Assembly: GCA_023426545.1 (NCBI GenBank)
Contig: JAFAAN010000152.1
Coordinates: forward strand, 39,753 to 103,752
Origin: Pseudomonadota bacterium
GTDB taxonomy: Bacteria; Myxococcota; Myxococcia; Myxococcales; Myxococcaceae
Direction of reading: 5' to 3'
DNA length: 64,000 nucleotides
Part shown: one piece after another, positions 21,371-33,515 of the stretch
How positions within the stretch are numbered: the stretch's first letter is position 1
Layout of the letters: each line of letters opens with the position of its first letter
Program-made: the position numbers and the translations under genes
The notes under the pieces: generated by a model
What the model saw: only the letters and a program-made list of their open reading frames with translations
Told to the model about the DNA's origin: nothing
The model's database searches: none

Positions 21371-23547
21371 CAGCGAGGCTCCCCCGCCACCGGCCGGCCC
21401 TTGCGCACGCCCAGCTCGCGCAGCAGCGCGTCCGCGTCCTCCACCTGGTCCAGCATCCAGAGGATGTAGCGCACGTCCACGTTGACGTTGCGGGCCACGT
21501 CCGGGTTGTAGCCGAAGTCGTTGGCCACGTTCTCCCAGACGCGGTCGAAGTTGACGCCCACCAGCTGGCCCTTGCCGTTGACGGTGGGGCTGCCGGAGTT
21601 GCCGCCGGTGGTGTCCGCGTCCGCGAGGAAGTTCACCGGCACGTCCTTCAGGCGCTTGTCCGTCCACGCGCCGAAGCGCTTCGCCTCGGCCACCCGGGAG
21701 ACCTTCTCCGGCACGTCGAAGGGCTCCGCGCCCGTGTGCTTGGCCAGCATGCCCGCCAGCGTCGTCTGCGGCGTGTAGACGGCCCCGTCACGCGGCGAGT
21801 AGCCCTGCACCTTGGCGAAGCTGACGCGCAGCGTGCTGTTGGCGTCGGGCGCCACCGGCTTGCCCGCGTGCGCCAGCACCGCCTTGCGCCACTCCGGCCG
21901 CAGGCGCATCGACGCGCCCTGGCGGCGGTCGCGCACCTCGTCGAGCTCCGCCTGCTCCTTCGCCAGGTCCAGGCCGAAGGCGAGCAGCGGGTCCTTGCGG
22001 GCCTCGAGCTGCGCCACCGACTCGCCGGCCATCTTCATGCGCTCTTCCAGCGTCAGCACCCGGGTGCCCGCGTACATGGCGTCAATCTTCGCCAGGACGT
22101 CCTTCTCGGAGAACGCCTTGCCGAAGTGCTTGTCCACCGCGGCGATGCGCGCGTCCGCGCCCAGCGCCTGCGCGCGCCGCACGAAGGCCAGCAGCAGCTG
22201 CTTCTCCGCCGGGAGGAAGACGTTCTTCTGCTCGCGCTCCAGCCGGTCCAGGATGCGGACGTGCTCGCGCGCCATGTACTCCGGGCGCCGCTCCAGGTCC
22301 GGCTTCGCGCGCTCCGCGGCCAGCCGGGCCACCGTCATGGCCAGCGCGGGGCCCCGGGCCAGCCGCGACGACGCGGACAGGAGGAACTCCCGCTCGAAGG
22401 ACTTCGCGATGGCGGCCTGCTCGACGAGCAGCGCGGCGCGGGCCTCCAGCGCGGGCTGCCACTTCGCGCCGGCCTTCTGCGCCCACACGGCGACGGCCGC
22501 CTCGGCGTCGCGCTGCTTCTCCACGATGCGGCCCCGCTTCAGGCCCGCGAGCTGACCGCCCGCGTTCTTGTAGACGTTGTGCAGGCCCTTGAGCTGCGAG
22601 GCAACGGCGATCTTGCCCGCGGCGTCCTTCTCCCCCACCGCCTCCAGGATACGGATGGCCTCGCCATACACGTCACGGATGCTGGGGTAGAGCCGGGACT
22701 CGCGCTCCGCCATCTCCTCCGCGAGCAGCGCGCGGTACGTCGTGCCCGGGTAGCCCAGCACCATGACGAAGTCGTCGGGCTTCACGCCCTGGGTGGCCAG
22801 GGGGAAGAAGAACTCCGCCTTGTAGGGGATGTTCTTCTCGCCGTAGGGCGCGGAGCTGCCGTCCGACGCGGTGTACGCGCGGAGGATGGCGAAGTCGCCG
22901 GTGTGGCGCGGCCACATCCAGTTGTCCTCCTCGCCGCCGTACTCGCCCACCGCGCGCGGGGGCGCGTAGACGAGCCGCACGTCGGTGAGCTCCACCGCGT
23001 CCACCAGCGTGTAGTTCACGCCACCGTCGAAGCTCGCCACCCGGCAGCGGGTGGCGGGGCGCTTCTCGCACTCGGCGACCAGCTCCTTCTCCTTGCGGTC
23101 GATGGCCTTGTAGCGCGTGATGTCGTCCGCGCCCTCGGGCACCGCGGCGAGCACGTCCCGGGTGACGTCCGTGAAGCTGCGCGGCACCTGGATGCGCGAG
23201 CCCTTGCCGGGAAGCTCGTCCTCTCGCTTCGAGGCCAGGAAGCCCTGGGTGATGAGGTCGCGCTGGGGCGTGCTGTGCTCCTGGATGACGCCGAAGGCGC
23301 AGTGGTGGTTGGTGATGACCAGGCCGGTGGCGGAGATGAAGGCTCCCGTGCACCCACCCACGTTGACCGCGCCCGCGAGCAGGCCGGTGCCACGCTTGGG
23401 GTCCCAGAGCTTCTTGGGCGGTAGCTGGAGCCCCTGGGCGCGCAGCCACGCCGGGTCCAGCTCCAGGACCTGCTGGGGAGTCCACTTGCCTTCCCCGGCC
23501 AGAGCGGGGGCAGCCACGAGCGACAGGAGGAGGAGTGTCTTCTTCAT
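21370..23547 (-). CDS. S46-family dipeptidyl-peptidase, DPP11-like
   Basis: 725 aa, the normal size of the S46 family. Signal peptide MKKTLLLLSLVAAPALA. Chymotrypsin-like catalytic residues: His in TNHHCAFG (H81/H82), Asp in the HTGDF region and Ser651 in GNSGSP. S46 enzymes (DPP7, DPP11, DAP BII) remove dipeptides from peptide N-termini in the periplasm and feed amino-acid catabolism. The P1-specificity residue, 18 after the catalytic Ser, is Arg (R669 in NFDRVWEN). In the family Arg here marks DPP11 (prefers Asp/Glu at P1) and Gly marks DPP7 (hydrophobic P1), so acidic specificity is predicted. GGAGAGG precedes the ATG. Fits a predatory, protein-degrading bacterium. Confidence 0.92.
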   Translation of the reverse strand: MKKTLLLLSLVAAPALAGEGKWTPQQVLELDPAWLRAQGLQLPPKKLWDPKRGTGLLAGAVNVGGCTGAFISATGLVITNHHCAFGVIQEHSTPQRDLITQGFLASKREDELPGKGSRIQVPRSFTDVTRDVLAAVPEGADDITRYKAIDRKEKELVAECEKRPATRCRVASFDGGVNYTLVDAVELTDVRLVYAPPRAVGEYGGEEDNWMWPRHTGDFAILRAYTASDGSSAPYGEKNIPYKAEFFFPLATQGVKPDDFVMVLGYPGTTYRALLAEEMAERESRLYPSIRDVYGEAIRILEAVGEKDAAGKIAVASQLKGLHNVYKNAGGQLAGLKRGRIVEKQRDAEAAVAVWAQKAGAKWQPALEARAALLVEQAAIAKSFEREFLLSASSRLARGPALAMTVARLAAERAKPDLERRPEYMAREHVRILDRLEREQKNVFLPAEKQLLLAFVRRAQALGADARIAAVDKHFGKAFSEKDVLAKIDAMYAGTRVLTLEERMKMAGESVAQLEARKDPLLAFGLDLAKEQAELDEVRDRRQGASMRLRPEWRKAVLAHAGKPVAPDANSTLRVSFAKVQGYSPRDGAVYTPQTTLAGMLAKHTGAEPFDVPEKVSRVAEAKRFGAWTDKRLKDVPVNFLADADTTGGNSGSPTVNGKGQLVGVNFDRVWENVANDFGYNPDVARNVNVDVRYILWMLDQVEDADALLRELGVRKGRPVAGEPR

Positions 23548-23608
23548 GGTGTCCTCTCCCTACTCCGTCCGGCGCCCGCATGCGAACCCCCTTTCAATGG
23601 AAGCTCCG

Positions 23609-23630
23609 AGCCCCGGAGGCCGGGCTTTTT
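23609..23630 (+). terminator. Intrinsic terminator or attenuator upstream of the M50 peptidase gene
   Basis: AG-CCCGG / AGG / CCGGG-CT (23609-23626, one bulged C) followed by TTTTT (23626-23630) has the form of an intrinsic terminator on the plus strand. An alternative hairpin CTCCG-agccc-CGGAG (23605-23619) overlaps and excludes it. No plus-strand gene ends here: both flanking genes diverge from this interval. It may therefore attenuate the M50 gene or end a small RNA. Confidence 0.5.
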
Positions 23631-23684
23631 CGTGGAAGAGGAACCGGGATTAAGTGTTGGGGTGTCCCAGGAGGGGAGCGACGG

Positions 23685-24422
23685 ATGCGGACCGCCAGCG
23701 GTGCACAGCTCGACTTCGGCCGGTTGGCCCTGCTCGCCCTCATGCTGGGCGTGGGCTGGTATTTCTGGGATTCGCCCGCGCTCTGGCCCATGAAGGTGCT
23801 GGTGGTGATGATGCACGAGAGCGGGCACGCCCTGGCGACGCTGCTGGTGGGGGGCTCGGTGGACCGCATCCACCTGGCGGCCAACGAGTCGGGCGCGTGC
23901 CTGTCGCGCCTGCCGCCGGGCACCCTCGCCCAGATTGCCGTCTACTCCGGGGGGTATCTGGGGAGCGCGGTGGCGGGGGCCGGGCTGCTGCTGGCCACCT
24001 TCCGCTTCCGGCTGCGCCGCTGGGTGCTGGGCACCGCCAGCGTCTGGCTGACCGTCATGGGCGTGCTGTACGCGGGCGACGGCTTCACGCTGCTCTTCTG
24101 CCTGGGCACGGCCGTCGTCCTGGGCCTGGGCGCGAAGTTCCTGCCGGATGGGCTGGTGGATGCGCTGAACCTGTTCATCGCGGCGTTCACCGCGCTGTAC
24201 GCGCTGTTCGATCTGCGCTCGGACCTGTGGAACAGCGCCGTGCGCGCGCAGAGTGACGCGGCGCTGCTGGCGGGCCTCACCTGGGTGCCCGCCGTGGTGT
24301 GGGCGGCGCTGTGGTCGCTGCTCGCCATCGGCCTGCTCGCGGTGGCGGCGTACATGTCGCTCCACGCCCGGCCCCGAGGGGTGCAGCTGCCCTCCGTCAC
24401 GGCGCGGGCGCGGCGGGTGTAG
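23685..24422 (+). CDS. M50B-like membrane metallopeptidase
   Basis: 245 aa; GAGGGGAG (23671-23678) precedes ATG 23685. Multi-pass membrane protein with the zinc motif H44-E-S-G-H48 in VLVVMMHESGHALATLL inside a hydrophobic segment, as in the M50B peptidase-like family. About six membrane helices follow (GTLAQIAVYSGGYLGSAVAG, VLGTASVWLTVMGVLYA, TLLFCLGTAVVLGLG, LNLFIAAFTALYALF). The second zinc-ligand motif of site-2 proteases (NxxPxxxxDG) is not obvious, but LPDGLVDALN may serve. There is no PDZ domain. Substrate unknown. Confidence 0.82.
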   Translation: MRTASGAQLDFGRLALLALMLGVGWYFWDSPALWPMKVLVVMMHESGHALATLLVGGSVDRIHLAANESGACLSRLPPGTLAQIAVYSGGYLGSAVAGAGLLLATFRFRLRRWVLGTASVWLTVMGVLYAGDGFTLLFCLGTAVVLGLGAKFLPDGLVDALNLFIAAFTALYALFDLRSDLWNSAVRAQSDAALLAGLTWVPAVVWAALWSLLAIGLLAVAAYMSLHARPRGVQLPSVTARARRV

Positions 24423-24494
24423 CGCGCCGGGGTCATACGGTGTCCCGCCGGGCACAGCGGCCCCACTCGGAGTCGCACAGCCGAGGCGCGCGGG

Positions 24495-24523
24495 TTGTCA
24501 CGTGGGTGCGGCCTCACCATATC
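24495..24523 (+). promoter_or_regulatory. Candidate promoter of the VOC lipoprotein gene
   Basis: TTGTCA (24495-24500), 17 bases, CATATC (24518-24523). The -35 matches five of six; the -10 is weak (three of six). It lies 90 bp before the start codon. Confidence 0.33.
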
Positions 24524-24613
24524 CAGGCTCCCGGCACGTCCTGCTTCGTCGAGCTCCAAGCGCGCCGGCCACCCAGCCCGCGAGCGGCCCTGGACGCGGC
24601 ACGAGGAGAGACG

Positions 24614-25546
24614 ATGAACCGCCCTGGTAAGTGGCCCGCGTGGCTCCCCGGAGGACTCCTGCTGACCGGCCTGTGCGTCGCGGGCACAGCGGCGACCACC
24701 GTGGCCGGTTGCGCCTCAACGCCCAGCAGCTCAGCCCCCGCGGGCATCTCCCTTTCGCCCGTCCCCCTCTACGGCAAGTTCGTCTGGCACGACCTCGTCA
24801 CCGACAACCCCGCTGCGGCCAAGCGCTTCTACAGCGAGCTGTTCGGCTGGGAGTTCACGGACGTCCGGGGCGGCCGCCGGCCGTACTCGCTCATCCGCTC
24901 CCAGGGCCGCTGGATTGGCGGCATCGTCCATCCCGCGAACGCCGCGGAGAAGCGCGAGGGCGCGGTGTGGCTCGGCTACGTCTCCGTGCCCGATGTGGAC
25001 CGCGCCGTCGCCGAGGTGGGCGCGCAGGGAGGCAGGACGCTCGATGGTCCGGTGGACGTGGGCGACATCGGGCGGGCCGCCGTCGTCTCCGACCCGCAGG
25101 GCGCCGCGGTGGGCTTCGTGCGCTCGCGGCGCGGCGACCCGGCCGACACGGGCGTCCCACTGGAGGGCCAGTTCCTGTGGATGGAGTACCTGGCCCAGGA
25201 CCCCGTCGCCGCCACGGGCTTCTACAAGGCGCTGCTGGGCTACGAAATCCGTGAGCGCCCCCTGGGCGGAGGTCCGCACTATGTCCTCGCACAGGGGCCG
25301 CATCCCCGGGGCGGCGTGCTCGCCAACCCGGTGAAGGGCGCGCGGCCCAACTGGCTCACCTACGTGCGCGTGAAGGACCCGGCGACGCTCGCCAGCCGGG
25401 CCCAGGCGCTGGGAGGGCGTGTCCTGATGGCCCCCCGGCCGGATGCGCGTGGCGGCTCGCTCGCGCTCATCGCCGACCCGAGCGGCGCCGTGCTCGCGCT
25501 CCAGCGCTACCCCTTCGAGTCTTCCACTGCCGCGGAGGCGCCCTGA
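24614..25546 (+). CDS. Two-domain VOC (glyoxalase/bleomycin-resistance fold) lipoprotein
   Basis: 310 aa from ATG 24614, preceded by GAGGAGA. Signal peptide with lipobox TVAGC (Cys36), so membrane-anchored outside the cytoplasm, unusual for this fold. Two VOC modules: about 55-175 (KFVWHDLVTDNPAAAKRFY, GWEFTD) and about 180-300 (FLWMEYLAQDPVAATGFYK, LLGYEI), each with the beta-alpha-beta-beta-beta pattern. The His of KFVWHDL and Glu of WMEYL are possible metal ligands. The enzyme activity cannot be inferred. A small lipoprotein gene follows with TGATG coupling. Confidence 0.87.
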   Translation: MNRPGKWPAWLPGGLLLTGLCVAGTAATTVAGCASTPSSSAPAGISLSPVPLYGKFVWHDLVTDNPAAAKRFYSELFGWEFTDVRGGRRPYSLIRSQGRWIGGIVHPANAAEKREGAVWLGYVSVPDVDRAVAEVGAQGGRTLDGPVDVGDIGRAAVVSDPQGAAVGFVRSRRGDPADTGVPLEGQFLWMEYLAQDPVAATGFYKALLGYEIRERPLGGGPHYVLAQGPHPRGGVLANPVKGARPNWLTYVRVKDPATLASRAQALGGRVLMAPRPDARGGSLALIADPSGAVLALQRYPFESSTAAEAP

Positions 25547-25761
25547 TGAACCGCAAAAGTGAAGAGAACCCCAGGGGGCAGCTGCCCCTCCGCCGGCTCT
25601 CGTGGGCCATGTTGCTGGGCGGCGCCATGTTGATATCCGGCTGTACACAGCAACCCGCGGGCGTGGGGCTCGGCTTCACCACGCCTTCCCCCTGGAACGC
25701 CAAGGCGCAGATGGAACTCACCACCACCTGGAACGGTGGCCCGGTGTTCTGGGCCCCCTGA
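25546..25761 (+). CDS. Small lipoprotein
   Basis: 71 aa; the ATG overlaps the stop of the VOC gene (TGATG). Signal peptide WAMLLGGAMLISGC with lipobox Cys33 leaves a mature chain of under 40 residues ending TTWNGGPVFWAP. No family recognised. Coupling suggests it works with, or at the same site as, the VOC lipoprotein. Confidence 0.7.
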   Translation: MNRKSEENPRGQLPLRRLSWAMLLGGAMLISGCTQQPAGVGLGFTTPSPWNAKAQMELTTTWNGGPVFWAP

Positions 25762-25797
25762 CTCCCCGCCAGGGAGAGTGAGCCACCGTGGGAACTG

Positions 25798-25840
25798 CCG
25801 CCGTCCCGCCATGAGCCGCGGGCGCATCTCCGGACGGCGG
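25798..25840. terminator. Inverted repeat between convergent genes
   Basis: CCGCCGTCC (25798-25806) is repeated inverted as GGACGGCGG (25832-25840), a 9-bp perfect stem with a 25-base loop, in the 139-bp space between the small lipoprotein gene and the converging repeat-protein gene. Possible two-way terminator. Confidence 0.35.
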
Positions 25841-25900
25841 AAGAAGCTCCCCGGAGGCGGGCGGCGGACCTCACCACCGCGCCTCCAGGGAGGCGGCGCA

Positions 25901-27184
25901 TCACGCCTGAGGCGCGTGCACGCCGTTGGACAGCTCGTTGCGGACGACCTCGGACACGCGCTCGCGGACCATGTCGCCCACGCGCTCGCGGACGTCGGCG
26001 CTCACCCGCTCACGCACCGCGCTCGCGATGCGGTCGGGGTCGACCGAGCCGCTGTGGTGCTGCATCGGCATCATGGACGGACCAGCGCGCATCGCCTCGC
26101 CGAGCGCGGAGCGGACGGCCTCCGGAAGCTGGGAGCGCAGCGCCGAGTCCAACTCCGAACGCATGCTGCTCATGAGCCGCTCACGCAGGGAGTCCGCCAG
26201 ACGCATGCGGATGGCATCCGCCAGGCGCTCCACGTCATGCATGCCCTGCCCCATCATCATGCCGCCCTGCCCCATCATCATCCCCGGCCCCATCATCCCC
26301 CGCTGGTGGGCCATGGCGCTGCGCAGCACCTCGCCCATCCGCTCGCGCAGCACGTCGCGGACGCGCTCGCGAACCACCGAGTTGAGGCGCTCCCGGAGCC
26401 CCTCGGACAGCCGCTCCTGGAGCGTCGCCGCGACGCGCTCGGGGTCGAACGAACCCGCCGCGATGCCGCCCCACTGACGCGCCATGACGCCGCGCAGCCC
26501 CTCGCCCAGGCGCTCGCGCAGGGTCTCACGCACGCGCTCACGCAGGCTGTAGACGAGCCCCTCGTGGAGGGCCTCGGCGAGCCGCCCGCGGATGGCCTCC
26601 GCGAGCCGCTCCGCGTCGCTCGGGGAGAAGCCGGGCATGCGCTCCGTCATCACCGCGCGCAGCGTGTCGGCCAGGCGCTCGCGCAGGGCCTCGCGCACGG
26701 CGTCGTGCGTGGCCGTGCTGATGCGCTCGCGCAGGGCCTCCATCATCCGGCCGCGCACGGCCTCCGCCAGCCGGTCCGCGTCCGGCGCACCGAAGCCCGC
26801 GGTGGACGCGTGCCACTGCTCGAGCATCGCCGTGCGCAGCGTGTCCGCCAGCCGCTCACGGATGGCGTCGCGGACGCGCTCATGCACCACGGAGCAGATG
26901 CGCTCGCGCAGGGTGTCCGCCAGGCGGGAACACAGCGCGTCCGCGATGCGCTCGGGCTCGTGCATGCCGTACCCCTGCGGCATCATCCCGTACCCCTGCG
27001 GCATGCCGCCGCCGCGCTCGGGCATCGAGTGGCGGATGGCCTCGGCCACACGCTCACGAACCTCCCGGCCGAGCCGGTCCTCAATCGCGGAGACAATCTG
27101 CTCGCGAACGGCTTCGATGACCCGCTCCTTGATCGACTCACCGAACATCTGCTGCGACTGGGGCGAAAGCTGCTCCTGAAACAT
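25901..27184 (-). CDS. Amphipathic helical-repeat protein of unknown function
   Basis: 427 aa from ATG at 27184, with CAGGAG upstream; an in-frame extension to 27277 lacks this. After an N-terminal segment (1-55) of the same character, six recognisable units begin near residues 76, 135, 189, 247, 316 and 382. Each has the form D-x-[ED]-R-[LI]-A-[ED]-A-[IVL]-R-x-R-L-A-[ED]-x-L-R-E-R-[LIV], then RERVR, then LRERL. Within units there is an 11-residue rhythm (ERIADALCSRL / ADTLRERICSV / VHERVRDAIRE) that puts Leu/Ile/Val/Ala on one face and Arg/Glu/Asp on the other. Linkers are Met/Gly/Gln-rich (GYGMMPQGYG; MMGPGMMMGQGG). One Cys at 85, another at 97. No signal peptide or membrane span. The pattern recalls apolipoprotein- or LEA-like helices that lie on lipid or coat surfaces; that is inference. 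Confidence 0.85.
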   Translation of the reverse strand: MFQEQLSPQSQQMFGESIKERVIEAVREQIVSAIEDRLGREVRERVAEAIRHSMPERGGGMPQGYGMMPQGYGMHEPERIADALCSRLADTLRERICSVVHERVRDAIRERLADTLRTAMLEQWHASTAGFGAPDADRLAEAVRGRMMEALRERISTATHDAVREALRERLADTLRAVMTERMPGFSPSDAERLAEAIRGRLAEALHEGLVYSLRERVRETLRERLGEGLRGVMARQWGGIAAGSFDPERVAATLQERLSEGLRERLNSVVRERVRDVLRERMGEVLRSAMAHQRGMMGPGMMMGQGGMMMGQGMHDVERLADAIRMRLADSLRERLMSSMRSELDSALRSQLPEAVRSALGEAMRAGPSMMPMQHHSGSVDPDRIASAVRERVSADVRERVGDMVRERVSEVVRNELSNGVHAPQA

Positions 27185-27259
27185 GAGAACGCTCCTGACT
27201 CGACGCCTGGACTTCGTGGATACGCGGCAGGCGAAGGGCTCCTCCTGCCGGGCGCGATT

Positions 27260-27288
27260 CAATAGACAGGCACGCACTCACCGTAAAC
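27260..27288 (-). promoter_or_regulatory. Candidate promoter of the helical-repeat gene
   Basis: Read on the minus strand: TTTACG (27288-27283), 17 bases, TATTGA (27265-27260). Four and three matches of six; the leader would be about 70 bases. Weak. Confidence 0.28.
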
Positions 27289-27356
27289 GTGACCTCGGTG
27301 TGAACGCCCGTTGGGCGCCCGACACCGGTCACCGCCGCGCGGCACGTCAGGCGCGG

Positions 27357-28013
27357 CTACTTCCTGGGCCGCATACGGAACGCGACGAAGGCGTCCACGT
27401 TGTCGAAGGCGAAGTACGGGTTCTTCTTCCGCACCGTCTCCATGGACGTCACCGGGACGTCCGCGTAGTCATGTCCGGGGTAGAGCTTCGTCGTGTCGGG
27501 CACCCTGGCCAGCACCTGGGACAGGGAGCGGTACATGTCCTCCGGGTTGCCGCCCTTCAAGTCGCACCGGCCGCAGCCGTTGATGAACACGGTGTCCCCG
27601 GAGACCAGCGCATCGCCAGCCAGCAGGCAGTGTGAGCCCGGCGTGTGTCCCGGCGTGTGCAGCGCGTGGAACGCCTGCGAGCCCACGCGCACGTCGTCGC
27701 CGGGCCCCACGGGCCGCAGCGCGCCGCCCAGCTCGCGCAGCTCCGGCGAGAACTGGACCTCCTCCCGCTGCGCGTACACCGGCACGTCCCACTTCGACAG
27801 CAGGTCGGGCAGTCCGTTGATGTGGTCGAAGTGACAGTGCGAGACGAACGCGCCCACCACGCGCTTTCCATCCGCCATCACCGCCTCCGCGATGGCGTCC
27901 ACGTCCCACGCGGGGTCCACCACCACCACCTCGTCCGAATCCCGGGGCCCCACCAGGTAGACGAAGTTGTCCATGGGCCCGAGCTTGAGCTGCCGCACGT
28001 AAGGTTCACGCAT
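27357..28013 (-). CDS. MBL-fold metallohydrolase (glyoxalase II-like)
   Basis: 218 aa from ATG at 28013, with GGAGG eleven bases upstream; a GTG at 28043 has no such site. Metallo-beta-lactamase fold with the dinuclear site H59-x-H61-x-D63-H64 in SHCHFDHINGLP, a second His in TPGHTPGS, Asp in SGDTVF and His in LYPGHDYAD. The stretch FINGCGRCDLKGGNPEDMY is typical of the glyoxalase II/persulfide-dioxygenase side of the family. It may hydrolyse a thioester; the precise substrate is not decidable. No signal peptide. Divergent from the secreted protein gene at 28117. Confidence 0.9.
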   Translation of the reverse strand: MREPYVRQLKLGPMDNFVYLVGPRDSDEVVVVDPAWDVDAIAEAVMADGKRVVGAFVSHCHFDHINGLPDLLSKWDVPVYAQREEVQFSPELRELGGALRPVGPGDDVRVGSQAFHALHTPGHTPGSHCLLAGDALVSGDTVFINGCGRCDLKGGNPEDMYRSLSQVLARVPDTTKLYPGHDYADVPVTSMETVRKKNPYFAFDNVDAFVAFRMRPRK

Positions 28014-28058
28014 CGCGAAATCGTCCTCCGCTTCAGCCTGCACTCTAACGTCCGGGGC

Positions 28059-28088
28059 TTGAAGGCGCGGGCCGCTTCCCTCTTGAAT
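28059..28088 (+). promoter_or_regulatory. Candidate promoter of the secreted protein gene
   Basis: TTGAAG (28059-28064), 18 bases, TTGAAT (28083-28088), four of six matches each, 28 bp before the GTG start. Confidence 0.32.
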
Positions 28089-28116
28089 AGGCCCTTTGCC
28101 CCGGGGAGGTCCCTAC

Positions 28117-28782
28117 GTGAAGCGCCCATTGCTCCTTTGCACCCTGCTCGCCAGCACCGCCCTCGCCGCCAAGGAGCGCCCCACCTTCCGCTACACAGCG
28201 CCTCCGGACGGAGAGCGTCCCGTCATCGTCGAGGCCACCGTCGGCCCCCAGGGCAGCGACTTCGCCATGCGCCTGCGCTTCGACAAGGTCCCCTGGGGCG
28301 ACGAGTGCAAGAACCGCTGCGCCAACACCACGCTGCTCATCGACACCGACAACAGCAAGCAGACGGGCCTGCGCCTGCCCCAGAACGCGCCGGGCAACGG
28401 CGCGGACATCGCCATCGTCATCCAGGGCGTGCGCGACTACCCGAAGCAGGAGGGTGCCGGGTCCGTGAGCTGGCTGCGGGTCAAGGTCCGCTCGCTCGGC
28501 AACGGCGCGTCCTCCGTGGACGACGGGGAGCTGCTCGCCGAGCTCAACCACCGGCAGGACCCCGAGCGTCTCCACGTGGATGGTGAGACGGTCTACCTCC
28601 TGGTGGACGCCACCAACGCCACCCTTCCCTCCGCCCGCAAGGCGCGCGTGGTGTACCAGCCGCCCGGCGGCAAGCCGCTCCAGGCCACCATCCCCGGCAT
28701 GATTGGAAGCGGGGCGGCCAAGGGCGTGCGCATCTTCAAGGACGGCTCGTGGGGCAAGGCGCGCGACGCCACACCCCGGTAG
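28117..28782 (+). CDS. Secreted protein of unknown function
   Basis: 221 aa. GTG 28117 is chosen because GGGGAGG lies seven bases upstream and a clean signal peptide follows (VKRPLLLCTLLASTALA, cut before AKE). The mature part looks like a beta-sandwich (TFRYTAPPDGERPVIVEATV, FAMRLRFDKVPWG, TTLLIDTDNSKQTGL). It contains a C-x3-C pair (CKNRC) and an acidic loop LIDTDNSKQTG that could bind calcium. The fold recalls carbohydrate-binding or DOMON-like domains; not established. No catalytic motif was seen. Confidence 0.75.
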   Translation: MKRPLLLCTLLASTALAAKERPTFRYTAPPDGERPVIVEATVGPQGSDFAMRLRFDKVPWGDECKNRCANTTLLIDTDNSKQTGLRLPQNAPGNGADIAIVIQGVRDYPKQEGAGSVSWLRVKVRSLGNGASSVDDGELLAELNHRQDPERLHVDGETVYLLVDATNATLPSARKARVVYQPPGGKPLQATIPGMIGSGAAKGVRIFKDGSWGKARDATPR

Positions 28783-29091
28783 GTCCTCCAGCCCCCCCGG
28801 AACGCCAGGGGCGCGGCCATCCGGCCAGCCCTACCTCCCACCCACCGCCAGGAGCAGCTTCGGTCTCGGAATTCCGCGGGGTTGGAGTGGAGTTCTGCTG
28901 GCGGACAGGACTGGACGGACGTATAGGTGGGCGTTGTTGGAGAGTGCGCAACCCCCCGAATTCGTTCCCAATGTCAGGGTGGCATGGTAGTTCCGGCGCC
29001 CTGTCACATACCTCTGCCCCCTACGTGAGGAGTGCGCGGCGCGCGCGCCACGCTCGGGGTGCGGGGCGTTCTCACCTGTGGATTGACGACC
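28783..29091. other. 309-bp intergenic region before parC
   Basis: No gene seen. It holds a 10-bp palindrome CGGAATTCCG (28866-28875), a -10-like TATAGG (28922-28927) with only a poor -35, and a partial sigma-54 look-alike at 28980-28994 that lacks the GC of the -12 element. It presumably carries the parC-parE promoter. Confidence 0.4.
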
Positions 29092-31467
<2,376 letters not shown>

Positions 31468-31479
31468 GCAGAGGACGCC

Positions 31480-33411
<1,932 letters not shown>

Positions 33412-33428
33412 CCAGGGCGGAATCACCG

Positions 33429-33466
33429 GCGCGGGTCCCTTCGCACACCCCGAAGGGGCCTCGCGC
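33429..33466 (+). terminator. Hairpin downstream of parE
   Basis: GCGCG...TTCG (33429-33443) can pair with CGAA...CGCGC (33451-33466), with a mismatched middle, 18 bases after the parE stop. No T-tract. Confidence 0.4.
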
Positions 33467-33515
33467 TGAAAGCAGGGCTTTGGTGACCGGGCCCTGGCTC
33501 GGCTAGCATCGCGCC

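Noticed and set aside
25901..27184. Regularly spaced GCGCTCGCG-type DNA repeats resembling a repeat array
   Set aside because: They encode the RER/LRER motifs of a long open frame and vary at codon third positions; not a CRISPR or satellite.
28014..28043. GTG start at 28043 for the MBL hydrolase
   Set aside because: No ribosome site; the ATG at 28013 has GGAGG upstream and fits the family N-terminus.
28980..28994. Sigma-54-like TGGCATG-N4-TTCC before parC
   Set aside because: The invariant GC of the -12 element is CC, and a housekeeping topoisomerase is an unlikely sigma-54 target.
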